Positions 1 to 9,327 of a stretch of 18,510 nucleotides of DNA are shown here, piece after piece. How positions within the stretch are numbered: the first letter of the stretch is position 1; the number at the start of each line of letters is the position of its first letter. The stretch is from JAAAOZ01 sp964496595 (lineage in GTDB: Bacteria > Chloroflexota > Anaerolineae > B4-G1 > SLSP01). The stretch spans positions 1-18,510 of the forward strand of contig CAZCAI010000096.1 in NCBI GenBank assembly GCA_964496595.1. The letters are read 5' to 3'. A model generated the notes under the pieces. The model saw only the letters and a list, made by a program, of their open reading frames with translations, was not told the DNA's origin and ran no database searches. Made by a program: the position numbers and the translations under genes.

Positions 1-1257
1 GTGACCGGTCAGGATGCACTCACCGTCACCGGCACGGCTGATGTGACCGACACCGCCAGCATCGTCGTCACGCTCTACGACGCGGACGATAACCCCGTCA
101 CCACCTGCACCGCCGACACCTTCGATCCCGATACCGGCGCGTGGCGCTGCGACCTCAACCTCAGCGAGCTAGACGACGGCGACTACACCATCATCGCCGA
201 AGCCACCGATGCCTCCGGCAATCGCAGCGAGTCCGACCCTGTCGCCTTCACCCTCGACACCACGCCGCCCGCCGCGCCGACGGTCACCGCGCCAGAAGAT
301 GGCAGCACGTTAATGACGGATCCGCCCACCTTCGCAGGTACTGCCGAACCCGGCGCGACCGTCGAAGTCCGCGATGACGAGGGTAACGTGATCTGCGAAG
401 CTGTGGCTGATGAGAATGGTGATTGGTTATGCACCCCCGATGAGCCGTTGGGCGTAGGGGAACACGCCATCGTCGTCGTCGCCATCGACGCGGCGGGCAA
501 CGAGAGCGACCCTGCCGAGTTGACCATCACCATCGCAGCCTCGGACAACAACCCGCCGGTCGCGGTGGATGACGAATGGAACGTCCCGGAGAGCGTGCCC
601 GCGCAGCCTGCCAGCGTGCTGGATGTGTTGGCGAACGACAGCGATCCCGACGGCGATGCCATCACCATCACCCACGTCAGCGAGCCGACAGAAGGCGCAG
701 TCGCCACCGACGGCGCGACTATTGTCTACACGCCCACCGCTGACTTCCTCGGCGAAGTCGCGTTCACCTACACCATCAGCGACGGCGCGCTCACGGACAC
801 CGCGAACGTCACCCTGACCGTACTGCCCGTCGCTGACCTGGCCGTGGAACAACACATCCGCGCGACGCTCAACGGTTATGACATCATCTTCGTGGCGCGC
901 AACCTTGGCGCTCGGGATGTCGTCGCGCCGGGGGCCGCACTCTCCAGCACCATCCCGGCCGAGTTCGGGACGATCACCTGGGAATGCACGGCGTCCGGCG
1001 GCGCGGAGTGTCCCACCGCCACCGGCGGCGGCCTCACCTTCTCCGAGACCCTGACCACCTTCCCGGCCCACAGCGTGGTGACGTACACCCTCACCGCCCA
1101 GAATTCGGATAACGCCATCGTGTGGAACACCGTGACGCTCACGCCGCCCGCTACGATGTTCGATCTGGATATGAGCAACAACATCCACAGCCGCCCGTCG
1201 GCTTACCGCCTCATCTTGCCCGTTATCTACAAGAACGCCGATTTTTCCACACCGTAA
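1..1257 (+). CDS. Secreted Ig-like/cadherin-like repeat protein, C-terminal part (5' partial)
   Basis: The reading frame is open from base 1 and the protein starts inside a domain, so the true start lies upstream. At least 418 residues are visible. Two bacterial Ig-like repeats come first (about 1-87 and 88-180), with typical D-A-S-G-N and D-A-A-G-N strand-end motifs and T-P-P-A-A-P linkers. A cadherin-like/Big_9 type module follows (about 185-275), with PPVAVDD, VLANDSDPDGD and an F-x-Y-x-I-S-D-G motif. Next is a DUF11/CARDB-like beta domain (about 278-395) with two Cys. The protein ends in a short tail with YRLILPVIYK at 402-411. It has no LPXTG motif and no C-terminal membrane helix. These modules are typical of exported adhesins or surface proteins that bind sugars or other proteins; no catalytic motif is visible. 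A hairpin terminator follows. I am sure of the family type, not of the function. Confidence 0.85.
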   Translation: MTGQDALTVTGTADVTDTASIVVTLYDADDNPVTTCTADTFDPDTGAWRCDLNLSELDDGDYTIIAEATDASGNRSESDPVAFTLDTTPPAAPTVTAPEDGSTLMTDPPTFAGTAEPGATVEVRDDEGNVICEAVADENGDWLCTPDEPLGVGEHAIVVVAIDAAGNESDPAELTITIAASDNNPPVAVDDEWNVPESVPAQPASVLDVLANDSDPDGDAITITHVSEPTEGAVATDGATIVYTPTADFLGEVAFTYTISDGALTDTANVTLTVLPVADLAVEQHIRATLNGYDIIFVARNLGARDVVAPGAALSSTIPAEFGTITWECTASGGAECPTATGGGLTFSETLTTFPAHSVVTYTLTAQNSDNAIVWNTVTLTPPATMFDLDMSNNIHSRPSAYRLILPVIYKNADFSTP

Positions 1258-1293
1258 CGCCTGCCGACAATCTCAACATCACCTGGAACCACG

Positions 1294-1323
1294 CAGCCGC
1301 CCCCAGCAGATCGGGGGCGGCTG
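1294..1323 (+). terminator. Hairpin terminator after the Ig-repeat gene
   Basis: A perfect 11-bp stem (1294-1304 with 1313-1323, core GCCGCCCCC/GGGGGCGGC) closes an 8-nt loop. It sits 36 bases after the stop codon and is followed by TTGTTGGGGGCTTTC, a weak T-tract. It very probably ends transcription of the upstream gene. Confidence 0.75.
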
Positions 1324-1400
1324 TTGTTGGGGGCTTTCAGACGGGTAGTTTACTGCTGTCCGGCAAATTCGTAAAGAACCAGGGATAAAAAGTGGTCAGA

Positions 1401-1465
1401 GAGTCGGCGAAGGCCGACTTCGCAGGCGTAGCAAACTACGCCCCATTGTCCGCGACTTCAGTCGC
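1401..1465. repeat. Cluster of three consecutive small hairpins
   Basis: Three inverted repeats are packed into 65 bases: 1402-1407/1414-1419 (AGTCGG/CCGACT), 1425-1431/1436-1442 (GGCGTAG/CTACGCC, loop CAAA) and 1452-1457/1460-1465 (GCGACT/AGTCGC). The gene-free stretch 1258-1757 otherwise holds the terminator before this cluster and the gyrA promoter after it. The cluster looks like an intergenic REP-type element; this family assignment is inference. Confidence 0.55.
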
Positions 1466-1507
1466 CGGGCGCGCGTTTATTTCATTCGCCTTATGCTCTT
1501 TTTAAGG

Positions 1508-1513
1508 TATAAT
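1508..1513 (+). promoter_or_regulatory. Probable -10 element of the gyrA promoter
   Basis: A perfect TATAAT sits in an AT-rich patch (about 1477-1516) of otherwise GC-rich DNA, 245 bases before the gyrA start. No good -35 hexamer is visible at 16-18 bases upstream; the best is TTCGCC at 1485-1490, which is weak. A promoter here would give a leader of about 235 nt. Confidence 0.5.
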
Positions 1514-1757
1514 AATGCTTCGGAACCCCCTGCGCCTTCCTTATAAGTAGTATGTGAGATAGCAGTGCAAGCGCCCAAAATTACAGTCGATCTCTTTCGC
1601 CCTGGGGGAAAATCTACACCTTCCGGGGATCTGCGCGGGGATCGATATCCCAATTTTAGCTGGGGCGATCCTGTTATAGCTTCTCGGAAGGTGAAGTTGA
1701 AAGAGAGAAATAGGACAGCGGGGCTAGCAAATGTACAGAATGTGAGGTCATATACCT

Positions 1758-4277
<2,520 letters not shown>

Positions 4278-4315
4278 AATTGCCCATCCTAGCCTGAACT
4301 GGAAGACAAAAGCAT

Positions 4316-4365
4316 GGAACGCGGACATCTTGTCCGCAACGGAGCGGGCGGGACGCCCGCGTTCC
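4316..4365. repeat. REP-like cloverleaf palindromic element
   Basis: This 50-base self-complementary unit has an outer stem 4316-4320/4361-4365 (GGAAC/GTTCC). The outer stem encloses two perfect 7-bp hairpins: 4321-4327/4331-4337 (GCGGACA/TGTCCGC, loop TCT) and 4344-4350/4354-4360 (GCGGGCG/CGCCCGC, loop GGA). It fills most of the gap between gyrA and the next gene. No T-tract follows directly, so it is more likely a dispersed palindromic repeat than a classic terminator. It could still protect the 3' end of the gyrA mRNA. Confidence 0.65.
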
Positions 4366-4394
4366 CACGCAATTTTTAGAGGAGTGAAATCCAC

Positions 4395-5774
4395 GTGATG
4401 CGCAAAGCGCTCCAAACAGGGCCGACGCAGTTGGTCGCGATCTTACCGGAGGCCGATCCCGATGCCTTGGCCGAGACGTTGGTCGCATTCGCCAACGCCG
4501 ATGGCGGAACGATCTATGTCGGCGTGAGCGAGGCGGGTCGTCCGGTCGGCAATCTCTATCCAGAGGAGTTCACGGACGCGGTGGAGCAAGCGGAGGCGCT
4601 CTGCCGGCCTCCGATCCCCATCAAGTGGGAGCAGGTGGAGACCAGCGGGCGATTCGTCTTCGTGGGGCGGGTGGCGCGCAGCTCCGATCTGCACACGCTC
4701 TCCGATGGACGTGTCCTGGTGCGCACCGGGCCGGAGAACCGCCGTCTCAGCGGCGATGAGGTGCGCCAACTTAGCACCGTCCGCTCGGCGGGGGAGTACG
4801 AGGCCGATCCGGCGCCCGGCGCCACGCGCGACGACTTCGACGAGGAGACGATCCGCGAATTCTTGGAGGCGTGGGAGGAGCGGCAGGGGCATCCGCTCAC
4901 GCGCCCGGTGAACGACCTCTTCATCGAGATGGGGTGGCTGATGCCGGATCATCGCGTGACCGTGGCGGGGATTTTACTCTTCGGCAAGAAGCCGCAGATG
5001 TACATCCCGCGCAGCGGGTTGACCTTCGTGCGCTTCCCCAGCACCGAGATCCACAACCCGTCGCGGGGGAAGCCGGGCTACGGGCGGCGCGTGGAGGTGC
5101 GCGGCGGCGTGGCCTCGATCATCAAGCGCACGTGGGAGATTCTCCAGGAAGAAATTCGCATCGGCGCGGTGGTGCAGGGCCTCAAGCGCGAGGAGCAGTG
5201 GATGTACCCGCCCGCCGCGATCCGCGAGGCGCTGGTCAACGCCGTGGCGCACCGCGATTATCGCCTGCACGGGCGCGCCATTGAGGTGCGTATGTTCGAG
5301 GATCGTCTGGAAATCTCCAGCCCGGGACGGCTGCCGGGCTTCATCACTATAGACAACATCGTCGATGAGCACTTCTCCCGCAATCCCCGGATTGTACAGG
5401 GCCTCTATCAATGGGGCTACATCGAGGAGTTGGGTTTGGGCGTCGATCTGATGCTGGAGGAGATGGTGAGCGCGGGCCATCCGCCGCCCACCTTTCACGA
5501 TACCGAGTACTCGTTCACCGTCATTTTCAAGAAGGCGAAGCGGCGCGCGTCGCGTCAAATCCTGCAACCGGAGACCGATCTGACGATGAACGAGCGGCAG
5601 GCGAAGGCGCTTGCCTACATCCAGCAGCACGGGCGGATCACCAACCGCGAGTATCAGAAGCTCTGTCCGGATTATAGCTCGGAGACCTTGCGCTTGGATC
5701 TGGTCGATTTGGTGCAGCAAGGCGTGCTGCTCAAGGTGGGCGCCAAGCGCGGGACGCACTATATTTTGAAATAG
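4395..5774 (+). CDS. AlbA_2 (Schlafen-type) / HATPase_c_4 putative transcriptional regulator
   Basis: This 459-residue protein has the build of bacterial proteins annotated as RecG-like or ATP-binding transcriptional regulators. Residues about 16-130 match the AlbA_2 nucleic-acid-binding domain (AFANADGGTIYVGVSEAG, later VRTGPENRRLSGDEV). Residues about 268-370 match HATPase_c_4 (AIREALVNAVAHRDY at 275-289, then NPRIVQGLYQWGYIEELGLG). Residues about 395-457 form a winged helix (MNERQAKALAYIQQHGRITN). The E-x-K motif usually found at the AlbA_2 N-terminus is not visible. The start could be GTG 4395 or the adjacent ATG 4398; AGAGGAG at 4378-4384 serves either. The gene follows gyrA after the palindromic element and ends before a strong hairpin. 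Its target is unknown. Such genes occur in stress and defence settings, but nothing nearby supports a defence role here. Confidence 0.85.
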   Translation: MMRKALQTGPTQLVAILPEADPDALAETLVAFANADGGTIYVGVSEAGRPVGNLYPEEFTDAVEQAEALCRPPIPIKWEQVETSGRFVFVGRVARSSDLHTLSDGRVLVRTGPENRRLSGDEVRQLSTVRSAGEYEADPAPGATRDDFDEETIREFLEAWEERQGHPLTRPVNDLFIEMGWLMPDHRVTVAGILLFGKKPQMYIPRSGLTFVRFPSTEIHNPSRGKPGYGRRVEVRGGVASIIKRTWEILQEEIRIGAVVQGLKREEQWMYPPAAIREALVNAVAHRDYRLHGRAIEVRMFEDRLEISSPGRLPGFITIDNIVDEHFSRNPRIVQGLYQWGYIEELGLGVDLMLEEMVSAGHPPPTFHDTEYSFTVIFKKAKRRASRQILQPETDLTMNERQAKALAYIQQHGRITNREYQKLCPDYSSETLRLDLVDLVQQGVLLKVGAKRGTHYILK

Positions 5775-5828
5775 ACTTTTTCTGTAAGCGTTCGTAGTCA
5801 GGCACGTTACGAAGTGGCGTGCCGTTGT

Positions 5829-5858
5829 ATCAGGGGCGACATCGCGGTCGCCCCTGAT
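5829..5858 (+). terminator. Strong hairpin after the AlbA_2 gene
   Basis: A perfect 12-bp inverted repeat (5829-5840 with 5847-5858, ATCAGGGGCGAC/GTCGCCCCTGAT) closes a 6-nt loop, 54 bases after the stop codon. Only TTTA follows, so the U-tract is short, but the stem is very stable. It likely ends the upstream transcript. Confidence 0.7.
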
Positions 5859-5922
5859 TTACTTGGCAAATCGCTAACTTATGGCATACTGCTCCGAGAT
5901 AGGCTTGGTCATGTGCGCTAAT

Positions 5923-5960
5923 GGCCTTGTGCTCCAAGGAGGGCCTTGTGCTCCAAGGAG
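5923..5960. repeat. Tandem 19-bp direct repeat in the 5' region of the next operon
   Basis: GGCCTTGTGCTCCAAGGAG occurs twice back to back (5923-5941 and 5942-5960). Each copy holds the inverted pair CCTTG/CAAGG and the pair CTCC/GGAG. It lies about 110-145 bases before the baseplate-J-like gene. It may be a duplicated protein-binding or RNA-fold element. Confidence 0.65.
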
Positions 5961-5974
5961 ATCGCTAGATCTCC
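5957..5974 (+). promoter_or_regulatory. Hairpin overlapping the second 19-bp repeat
   Basis: GGAGATC (5957-5963) and GATCTCC (5968-5974) form a perfect 7-bp stem with a 4-nt loop. The GGAG arm is also the end of the second 19-bp repeat, where it could pair with CTCC at 5951-5954, so the two folds exclude each other. A further 7-bp stem (6018-6024/6029-6035, GTGGATT/AATCCAC) lies closer to the start codon. Together they could form a leader-RNA switch; this is inference. Confidence 0.35.
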
Positions 5975-6069
5975 GTTTCTCACCAGCACATACTATCAGG
6001 GAATTGTCGTGGAAGTCGTGGATTTGGCAATCCACTGCGACCTACTTTTGAGCGGAGGCGAACCTACGG

Positions 6070-7602
6070 GTGGACACCTTACATATCACACCGACCGATG
6101 ATCGATACACCGTCCGCGAGGCGTTGCGACACGCGGAGGTGCGTCGCGTGCTGCTGCATCTGCCCTGGGAGGTCGAGAAGGGCTGGATGCAGCGCCTGGA
6201 TTACGAGGTGGTGCTCCGCGAGCTACAGCGCCGCGAGATAGAGGCCGCCTGGGTCATCGAAGATCCGGCGCGCCGTCCCATCGCCCGCGAGGTAGGCTTC
6301 CCCGTCTTCGGCAGCGAGGCGGCGGCCGAGACCTATTGGGAGCAGCACGAGCGCTGGCCCGCGCTGCGTCCGCCCAAACCCGCCGGCCCGCCGCGCAATC
6401 CCTGGTGGGCCGAGCCGCCGCGTCGACCTGAGTTGCGGCTCCCACGCCCCCAGCCGCCCTGGCTGTTGATGTTGGAGAGCATCGTGCTCGTCGTCGTGCT
6501 CCTGATCGTCGCTGCGACCGGGCTGCTGGCCGGGCCGTCCGCGCGCATCGTCCTGGCGCCCGAAGGCCGGCGCTACGACAAGGTCGTGCCGGTCTCCGTC
6601 AGCCCCGATGTGGATCTCCCCAACCTCCAGCGCGGCATCATCCCCTCCGCGCGCATCGGCGACGAGTTCGAGTCCTACGTCGAGGTGAGCACCTCCGGGC
6701 AGGGCTTCGCCTACTCCGGACGCGCCACCGGGCGCGTGCTCTTCACCAATCTCTTGGGCCAGGAGTATCGCGTGATGGAAGGCACCGTCGTCCGCACGTC
6801 GGCTGGCTCCTATCCGGTGCGCTTTGTCACCACGCAGGAGGTCATCATCCCCGCCTTTGGGCAGATTGAGGCGCCCATCGAGGCGCTGGAGGAGGGGCCG
6901 CGCGGCAACGTGGACGCTTATCAGATCAACTTAGTCGAGGGCGTGGCCGGCTTCGCGGTGCGGGTGACCAATCCCTCCCCGGTGAGCGGCGCCGAAAGCT
7001 CGACCGTCGCGGTCGTCTCGGAGGCGGATCGAGCGCGGGCGTGGGATCTGGCCGCCGAGCAGGTGATGGCCAAGGCCTATGACGGCCTGCGAGCGGGCGA
7101 CTATCTGGAGCCGGGAGAATACCTCCCGCACCAAACCCTGGTGATCCAGGCTGTGCCTAAGCAGGCCTACACGCATCTCGTCGGTGAGGAATCGCCCGTC
7201 TTGGGCCTGAATCTCCGATTGCTCATCACCGCCCAGAAGGTGGATCTGCGCGATGTGCACGCGCTGGCGTATCATCACCTCGCGGCCAACCTGCCGGAGG
7301 GCTACCACCTGACCGACGCGCGCTTCGAGTATGGCGAGGCTGCCGAGGAGGAGGTGGGGCCGGGGCGGTTCACCTTCTACGTCGCGGCGCACGGGTATGC
7401 CACCTCAGACATCTCGGCGGAAGATGTCATTCGCCTGGTCAAGGGCCGAGAGGTGGCGGCGGCTGATGAGATGCTGGCCGAGGAACTGCCCCTGGCGCAG
7501 CCGCCGGAGGTCGCCGTCTCGCCGGAGTGGTTTCCCTATATGCCCTTCCTCGACCTGCGCTACGCGGTGGAGATTATACCGGGCGATATGGGGACACCCT
7601 GA
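6070..7602 (+). CDS. Membrane-anchored baseplate-J-like domain protein
   Basis: The 510-residue protein begins with a cytoplasmic part (about 1-100) and a Pro-rich linker (101-130). One strong membrane helix follows (about 131-154, rich in V and L), then a long outer part. Residues about 218-305 match the baseplate_J/gp47 pattern: a G-T-V-V-R-T-S-A-G strand, F-V-T-T-Q-E-V-I-I-P, and the closing G-P-R-G-N-V-D-A-Y-Q-I. I recall chloroflexal proteins carrying this annotation, often beside ruvX. No phage tail, sheath or spike genes are near, so a phage role is unlikely; an envelope role is more probable. The start is GTG at 6070, with GGAGG at 6054-6058 lying 11 nt upstream. The stop is only 12 nt before ruvX, so the two are probably cotranscribed. 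The exact function is unknown. Confidence 0.72.
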   Translation: MDTLHITPTDDRYTVREALRHAEVRRVLLHLPWEVEKGWMQRLDYEVVLRELQRREIEAAWVIEDPARRPIAREVGFPVFGSEAAAETYWEQHERWPALRPPKPAGPPRNPWWAEPPRRPELRLPRPQPPWLLMLESIVLVVVLLIVAATGLLAGPSARIVLAPEGRRYDKVVPVSVSPDVDLPNLQRGIIPSARIGDEFESYVEVSTSGQGFAYSGRATGRVLFTNLLGQEYRVMEGTVVRTSAGSYPVRFVTTQEVIIPAFGQIEAPIEALEEGPRGNVDAYQINLVEGVAGFAVRVTNPSPVSGAESSTVAVVSEADRARAWDLAAEQVMAKAYDGLRAGDYLEPGEYLPHQTLVIQAVPKQAYTHLVGEESPVLGLNLRLLITAQKVDLRDVHALAYHHLAANLPEGYHLTDARFEYGEAAEEEVGPGRFTFYVAAHGYATSDISAEDVIRLVKGREVAAADEMLAEELPLAQPPEVAVSPEWFPYMPFLDLRYAVEIIPGDMGTP

Positions 7603-7614
7603 CGGTGTGATCTG

Positions 7615-8019
7615 ATGCGATATTTGGCGTTGGATTTAGGGGATAAGCGGATCGGCGTGGCGATTAGCGACACGCTGGGGATGATCGCCCGCCCGTTGGC
7701 CGTGATCGAGCGCACCTCGCGTGTGGCCGATTTCGAGGCGTACGCGGCGTTGGTAGCGGAGCATCAGGTGGCTGAGTTGGTCGTCGGCCTGCCCATCAGC
7801 ATGGATGGGACGGAGGGCCGGCAGGCGGCATGGGTGCGCGATTACAGCGCCGAATTGGCCGCGGCCCTCGATTTGCCCTTGCATCTCTGGGATGAGCGTC
7901 TCACCACGGAGGAAGCGGTGGACATCATGCACGCCCAGGGCAAACGCCCCTCTAAGGATTGGATTGATGCTGTCGCAGCGGCGGTGATCCTCCAGAACTT
8001 TTTAGATGCGCATGCCTGA
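7615..8019 (+). CDS. ruvX: Holliday junction resolvase-like protein RuvX/YqgF (pre-16S rRNA nuclease)
   Basis: The 134-residue protein has the RNase H-like fold of the RuvX/YqgF family, known for processing the 5' end of 16S rRNA and first proposed as a Holliday-junction resolvase. Motifs run in the expected order: ALDLGDKRIGVAISD with Asp7, VVGLPISMDGTEG (57-67), WDERLTTEEA with Asp93/Glu94, and WIDAVAAAVILQNFL with Asp118. These acidic residues are the usual metal-binding catalytic set, and the length is normal for the family. The ATG at 7615 lies 12 nt after the previous stop with only a weak ribosome-binding site (GGTGTGAT), which fits translational coupling to the upstream membrane protein. 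A heptamer array begins 12 bases after its stop codon. Confidence 0.95.
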   Translation: MRYLALDLGDKRIGVAISDTLGMIARPLAVIERTSRVADFEAYAALVAEHQVAELVVGLPISMDGTEGRQAAWVRDYSAELAAALDLPLHLWDERLTTEEAVDIMHAQGKRPSKDWIDAVAAAVILQNFLDAHA

Positions 8020-8030
8020 AAGCTGAGGAA

Positions 8031-8072
8031 CGTATTTCGTACTCCGTATTCCGTATTCCGTATTCCGTAATG
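8031..8072. repeat. Heptamer tandem array (CGTATTC type), six units
   Basis: Six consecutive 7-base units can be read: CGTATTT, CGTACTC, CGTATTC three times, then CGTAATG. A reverse-oriented TATTCCGT word recurs at 8139-8146. The array starts 12 bases after the ruvX stop. It is non-coding and has the 7-base period of STRR-type intergenic repeats. Confidence 0.75.
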
Positions 8073-8178
8073 AACTAGTTGCGAGATTCGATTGGTAGGT
8101 GTGCAGAGTATACACAGCCTAATTACGCAATACGCTTGACGGAATACTCGCCTATAAGTACCCCATCACATCCACGAG

Positions 8179-8215
8179 AAAAGCCCCGCCGGTTATTGAG
8201 CCGGTCGGGGCTTTT
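8179..8215. terminator. Bidirectional intrinsic terminator between convergent genes
   Basis: AAAAGCCCCG (8179-8188) pairs with CGGGGCTTTT (8206-8215). An inner CCGG/CCGG stem (8189-8192/8201-8204) has one bulged T, and the loop is TTATTGAG-like. A T5 run ends the plus-strand side and TTTTCTC the minus-strand side. It lies between ruvX and the convergent FmdB gene, whose stop is 18 bases away, and can serve both. Confidence 0.9.
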
Positions 8216-8233
8216 TGATGTTCTGGACGCGCG

Positions 8234-8479
8234 TCAGATGCCGCACGTGGAGCAGGAGCTGGCGCTACACGAGGCGCAGCTACTGCTACTGCCGGAGCTG
8301 CCGGCGTTGCTGAGCGAGGCGCGCGTGCCGCCGTTCGGACTGAAGAACGACGAGAGCTTGCGTTGGGTCGCCTGCCCGCCGCACTCCGGGCAGGCAATCG
8401 GCGCATCCGCGTCCTTCATCGCGCGGCGCGCCTGAAATTCCGCCTCACATGTCTCACAACTATATTCGTAAATCGCCAT
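8234..8479 (-). CDS. FmdB-family zinc ribbon protein
   Basis: This small 81-residue protein matches the FmdB / CxxC_CxxC_SSSS family. It opens with MAIYEYSCETC and has two CxxC knuckles (Cys8/Cys11 and Cys30/Cys33) that should bind one zinc. A Ser-rich linker follows, then a second Cys cluster (Cys68, 71, 76, 79) at the C-terminus. FmdB was named as a putative regulator of formamide/amide genes, but the true role of most members is unknown. GGAGG lies about 11 nt before the ATG. The gene begins 38 bases after the MIP18-like gene on the same strand, so they form a likely two-gene operon ending at the bidirectional terminator. Confidence 0.9.
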   Translation of the reverse strand: MAIYEYSCETCEAEFQARRAMKDADAPIACPECGGQATQRKLSSFFSPNGGTRASLSNAGSSGSSSSCASCSASSCSTCGI

Positions 8480-8517
8480 CTATAACTTTTCCTCCAATTT
8501 CTATCCTCGAAACGGAT

Positions 8518-8823
8518 CTACACATCCTCGCGGTTGATGATCGCGGTCAATTCCTCGGCCTTGACGTAGCCCGCAACGGTGATCTCCTGCCCCGTCACGC
8601 CCGGCACCTCGGCGATGGCGTGTTTGATGTCCACCGCCAGGCTGTGGGCCAACGGGCACAGCGGCGACGAGGGACGAAAGCAGTAGGCGACCACGCCGCT
8701 CTCCTCATCGGCGGAGAGATTCTCCACCAGGCGCATGCGCAACACATCCACCCCCGTTTCTGGATCGATGACATCGACCAGACGCATCAAAATCTGCTCC
8801 CGCAGTGTCATATCCAAAGCCAT
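8518..8823 (-). CDS. MIP18/DUF59-family iron-sulfur cluster assembly-type protein
   Basis: The 101-residue protein fits the FeS_assembly_P (DUF59, MIP18) family, members of which (SufT, PaaD, CIA2) help mature iron-sulfur proteins. Family signs are VDVIDPETGVDVLRMRLVENL near the N-terminus (Asp20-Pro21-Glu22-x-Gly24), then SPLCPLAHSL with the conserved Cys56, and an end segment EVPGVTGQEITVAG. The usual LGLV is changed to MRLV here. A strong GGAGGTG ribosome-binding site lies just before the ATG, and an extended -10 promoter sits about 50 bases upstream. It is cotranscribed with the FmdB-like zinc ribbon. No other suf or isc genes are nearby, so the client protein is unknown. Confidence 0.82.
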   Translation of the reverse strand: MALDMTLREQILMRLVDVIDPETGVDVLRMRLVENLSADEESGVVAYCFRPSSPLCPLAHSLAVDIKHAIAEVPGVTGQEITVAGYVKAEELTAIINREDV

Positions 8824-8874
8824 CCCGCACCTCCGAAGTTAGTCAGGTCGTCACATTGTTAGCTTGTTATCGAC

Positions 8875-8883
8875 ATTATACCA
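8875..8883 (-). promoter_or_regulatory. Extended -10 promoter for the DUF59-FmdB operon
   Basis: On the minus strand TGGTATAAT is a perfect extended -10 (TGn plus TATAAT). It would start transcription near 8868, leaving a leader of about 45 nt. No convincing -35 hexamer is visible, which is acceptable for an extended -10 promoter. Confidence 0.65.
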
Positions 8884-8991
8884 CAAGTTTCGGGTCACCC
8901 TTGCGAGGGTTTGAACTCTTCCCGCTGTTTTGGATGGTTGTATGGAGACAAGACGGACGTATGAAAAACTAGATTCTAACCTTCGCCCGGG

Positions 8992-9276
8992 TTAGTTATC
9001 ATCCTCCGCGCGGCGATATTTCCGCCCTTGGAAGATCTCGACCAGTCCGTACCAGATCAGGGTGAAGGCGACGCCTTCGTCTAAGTTGCCGACCAAGGGT
9101 ATATTATCTGGAATAATCTCGAAGACGCCTAAGCCGGGATTAAGCATATAGACAACGCCCAGCAAGGCGGCGAGATAGGTCAGCCAGATGGGCACACCTC
9201 GCAGCGATGGCGGCAGGGTCACGAAGCTCATTTGCTCTTTGCTCGGTTTGGATTGGGCCGGTACTTGGTCGTTCAT
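8992..9276 (-). CDS. DUF1232 (YkvA-type) small membrane protein
   Basis: The 94-residue protein has a polar N-terminus (about 1-25), one hydrophobic segment (about 29-47) and the DUF1232 core, here FEIIPDNIPLVGNLDEG at 52-68. A second hydrophobic stretch and a charged tail (GRKYRRAEDDN) follow. Known DUF1232 proteins read P-D-x-I-P-x-x-G-x-x-D-D; the second Asp is Glu here. The family's function is not known. I chose the ATG at 9274-9276: AAAGGAG lies 6 nt before it, whereas the ATG at 9282 directly abuts that ribosome-binding site. It is a single gene between the DUF59 promoter region and the inverted repeat at 9339-9364. Confidence 0.82.
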   Translation of the reverse strand: MNDQVPAQSKPSKEQMSFVTLPPSLRGVPIWLTYLAALLGVVYMLNPGLGVFEIIPDNIPLVGNLDEGVAFTLIWYGLVEIFQGRKYRRAEDDN

Positions 9277-9327
9277 CAACATCTCCTTTGGATTATGGAT
9301 ATGGAAATTGTTTGGGGTTCAGTTTGA

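Noticed and set aside
6070..7602. Baseplate-J match as evidence of a prophage or injection system
   Set aside because: No tail, sheath, spike, capsid or integrase genes lie nearby, and the gene is membrane-anchored and coupled to ruvX.
8031..8072. Heptamer array as a possible CRISPR
   Set aside because: Units are 7 bases long with no spacers, and no cas genes are present in the window.
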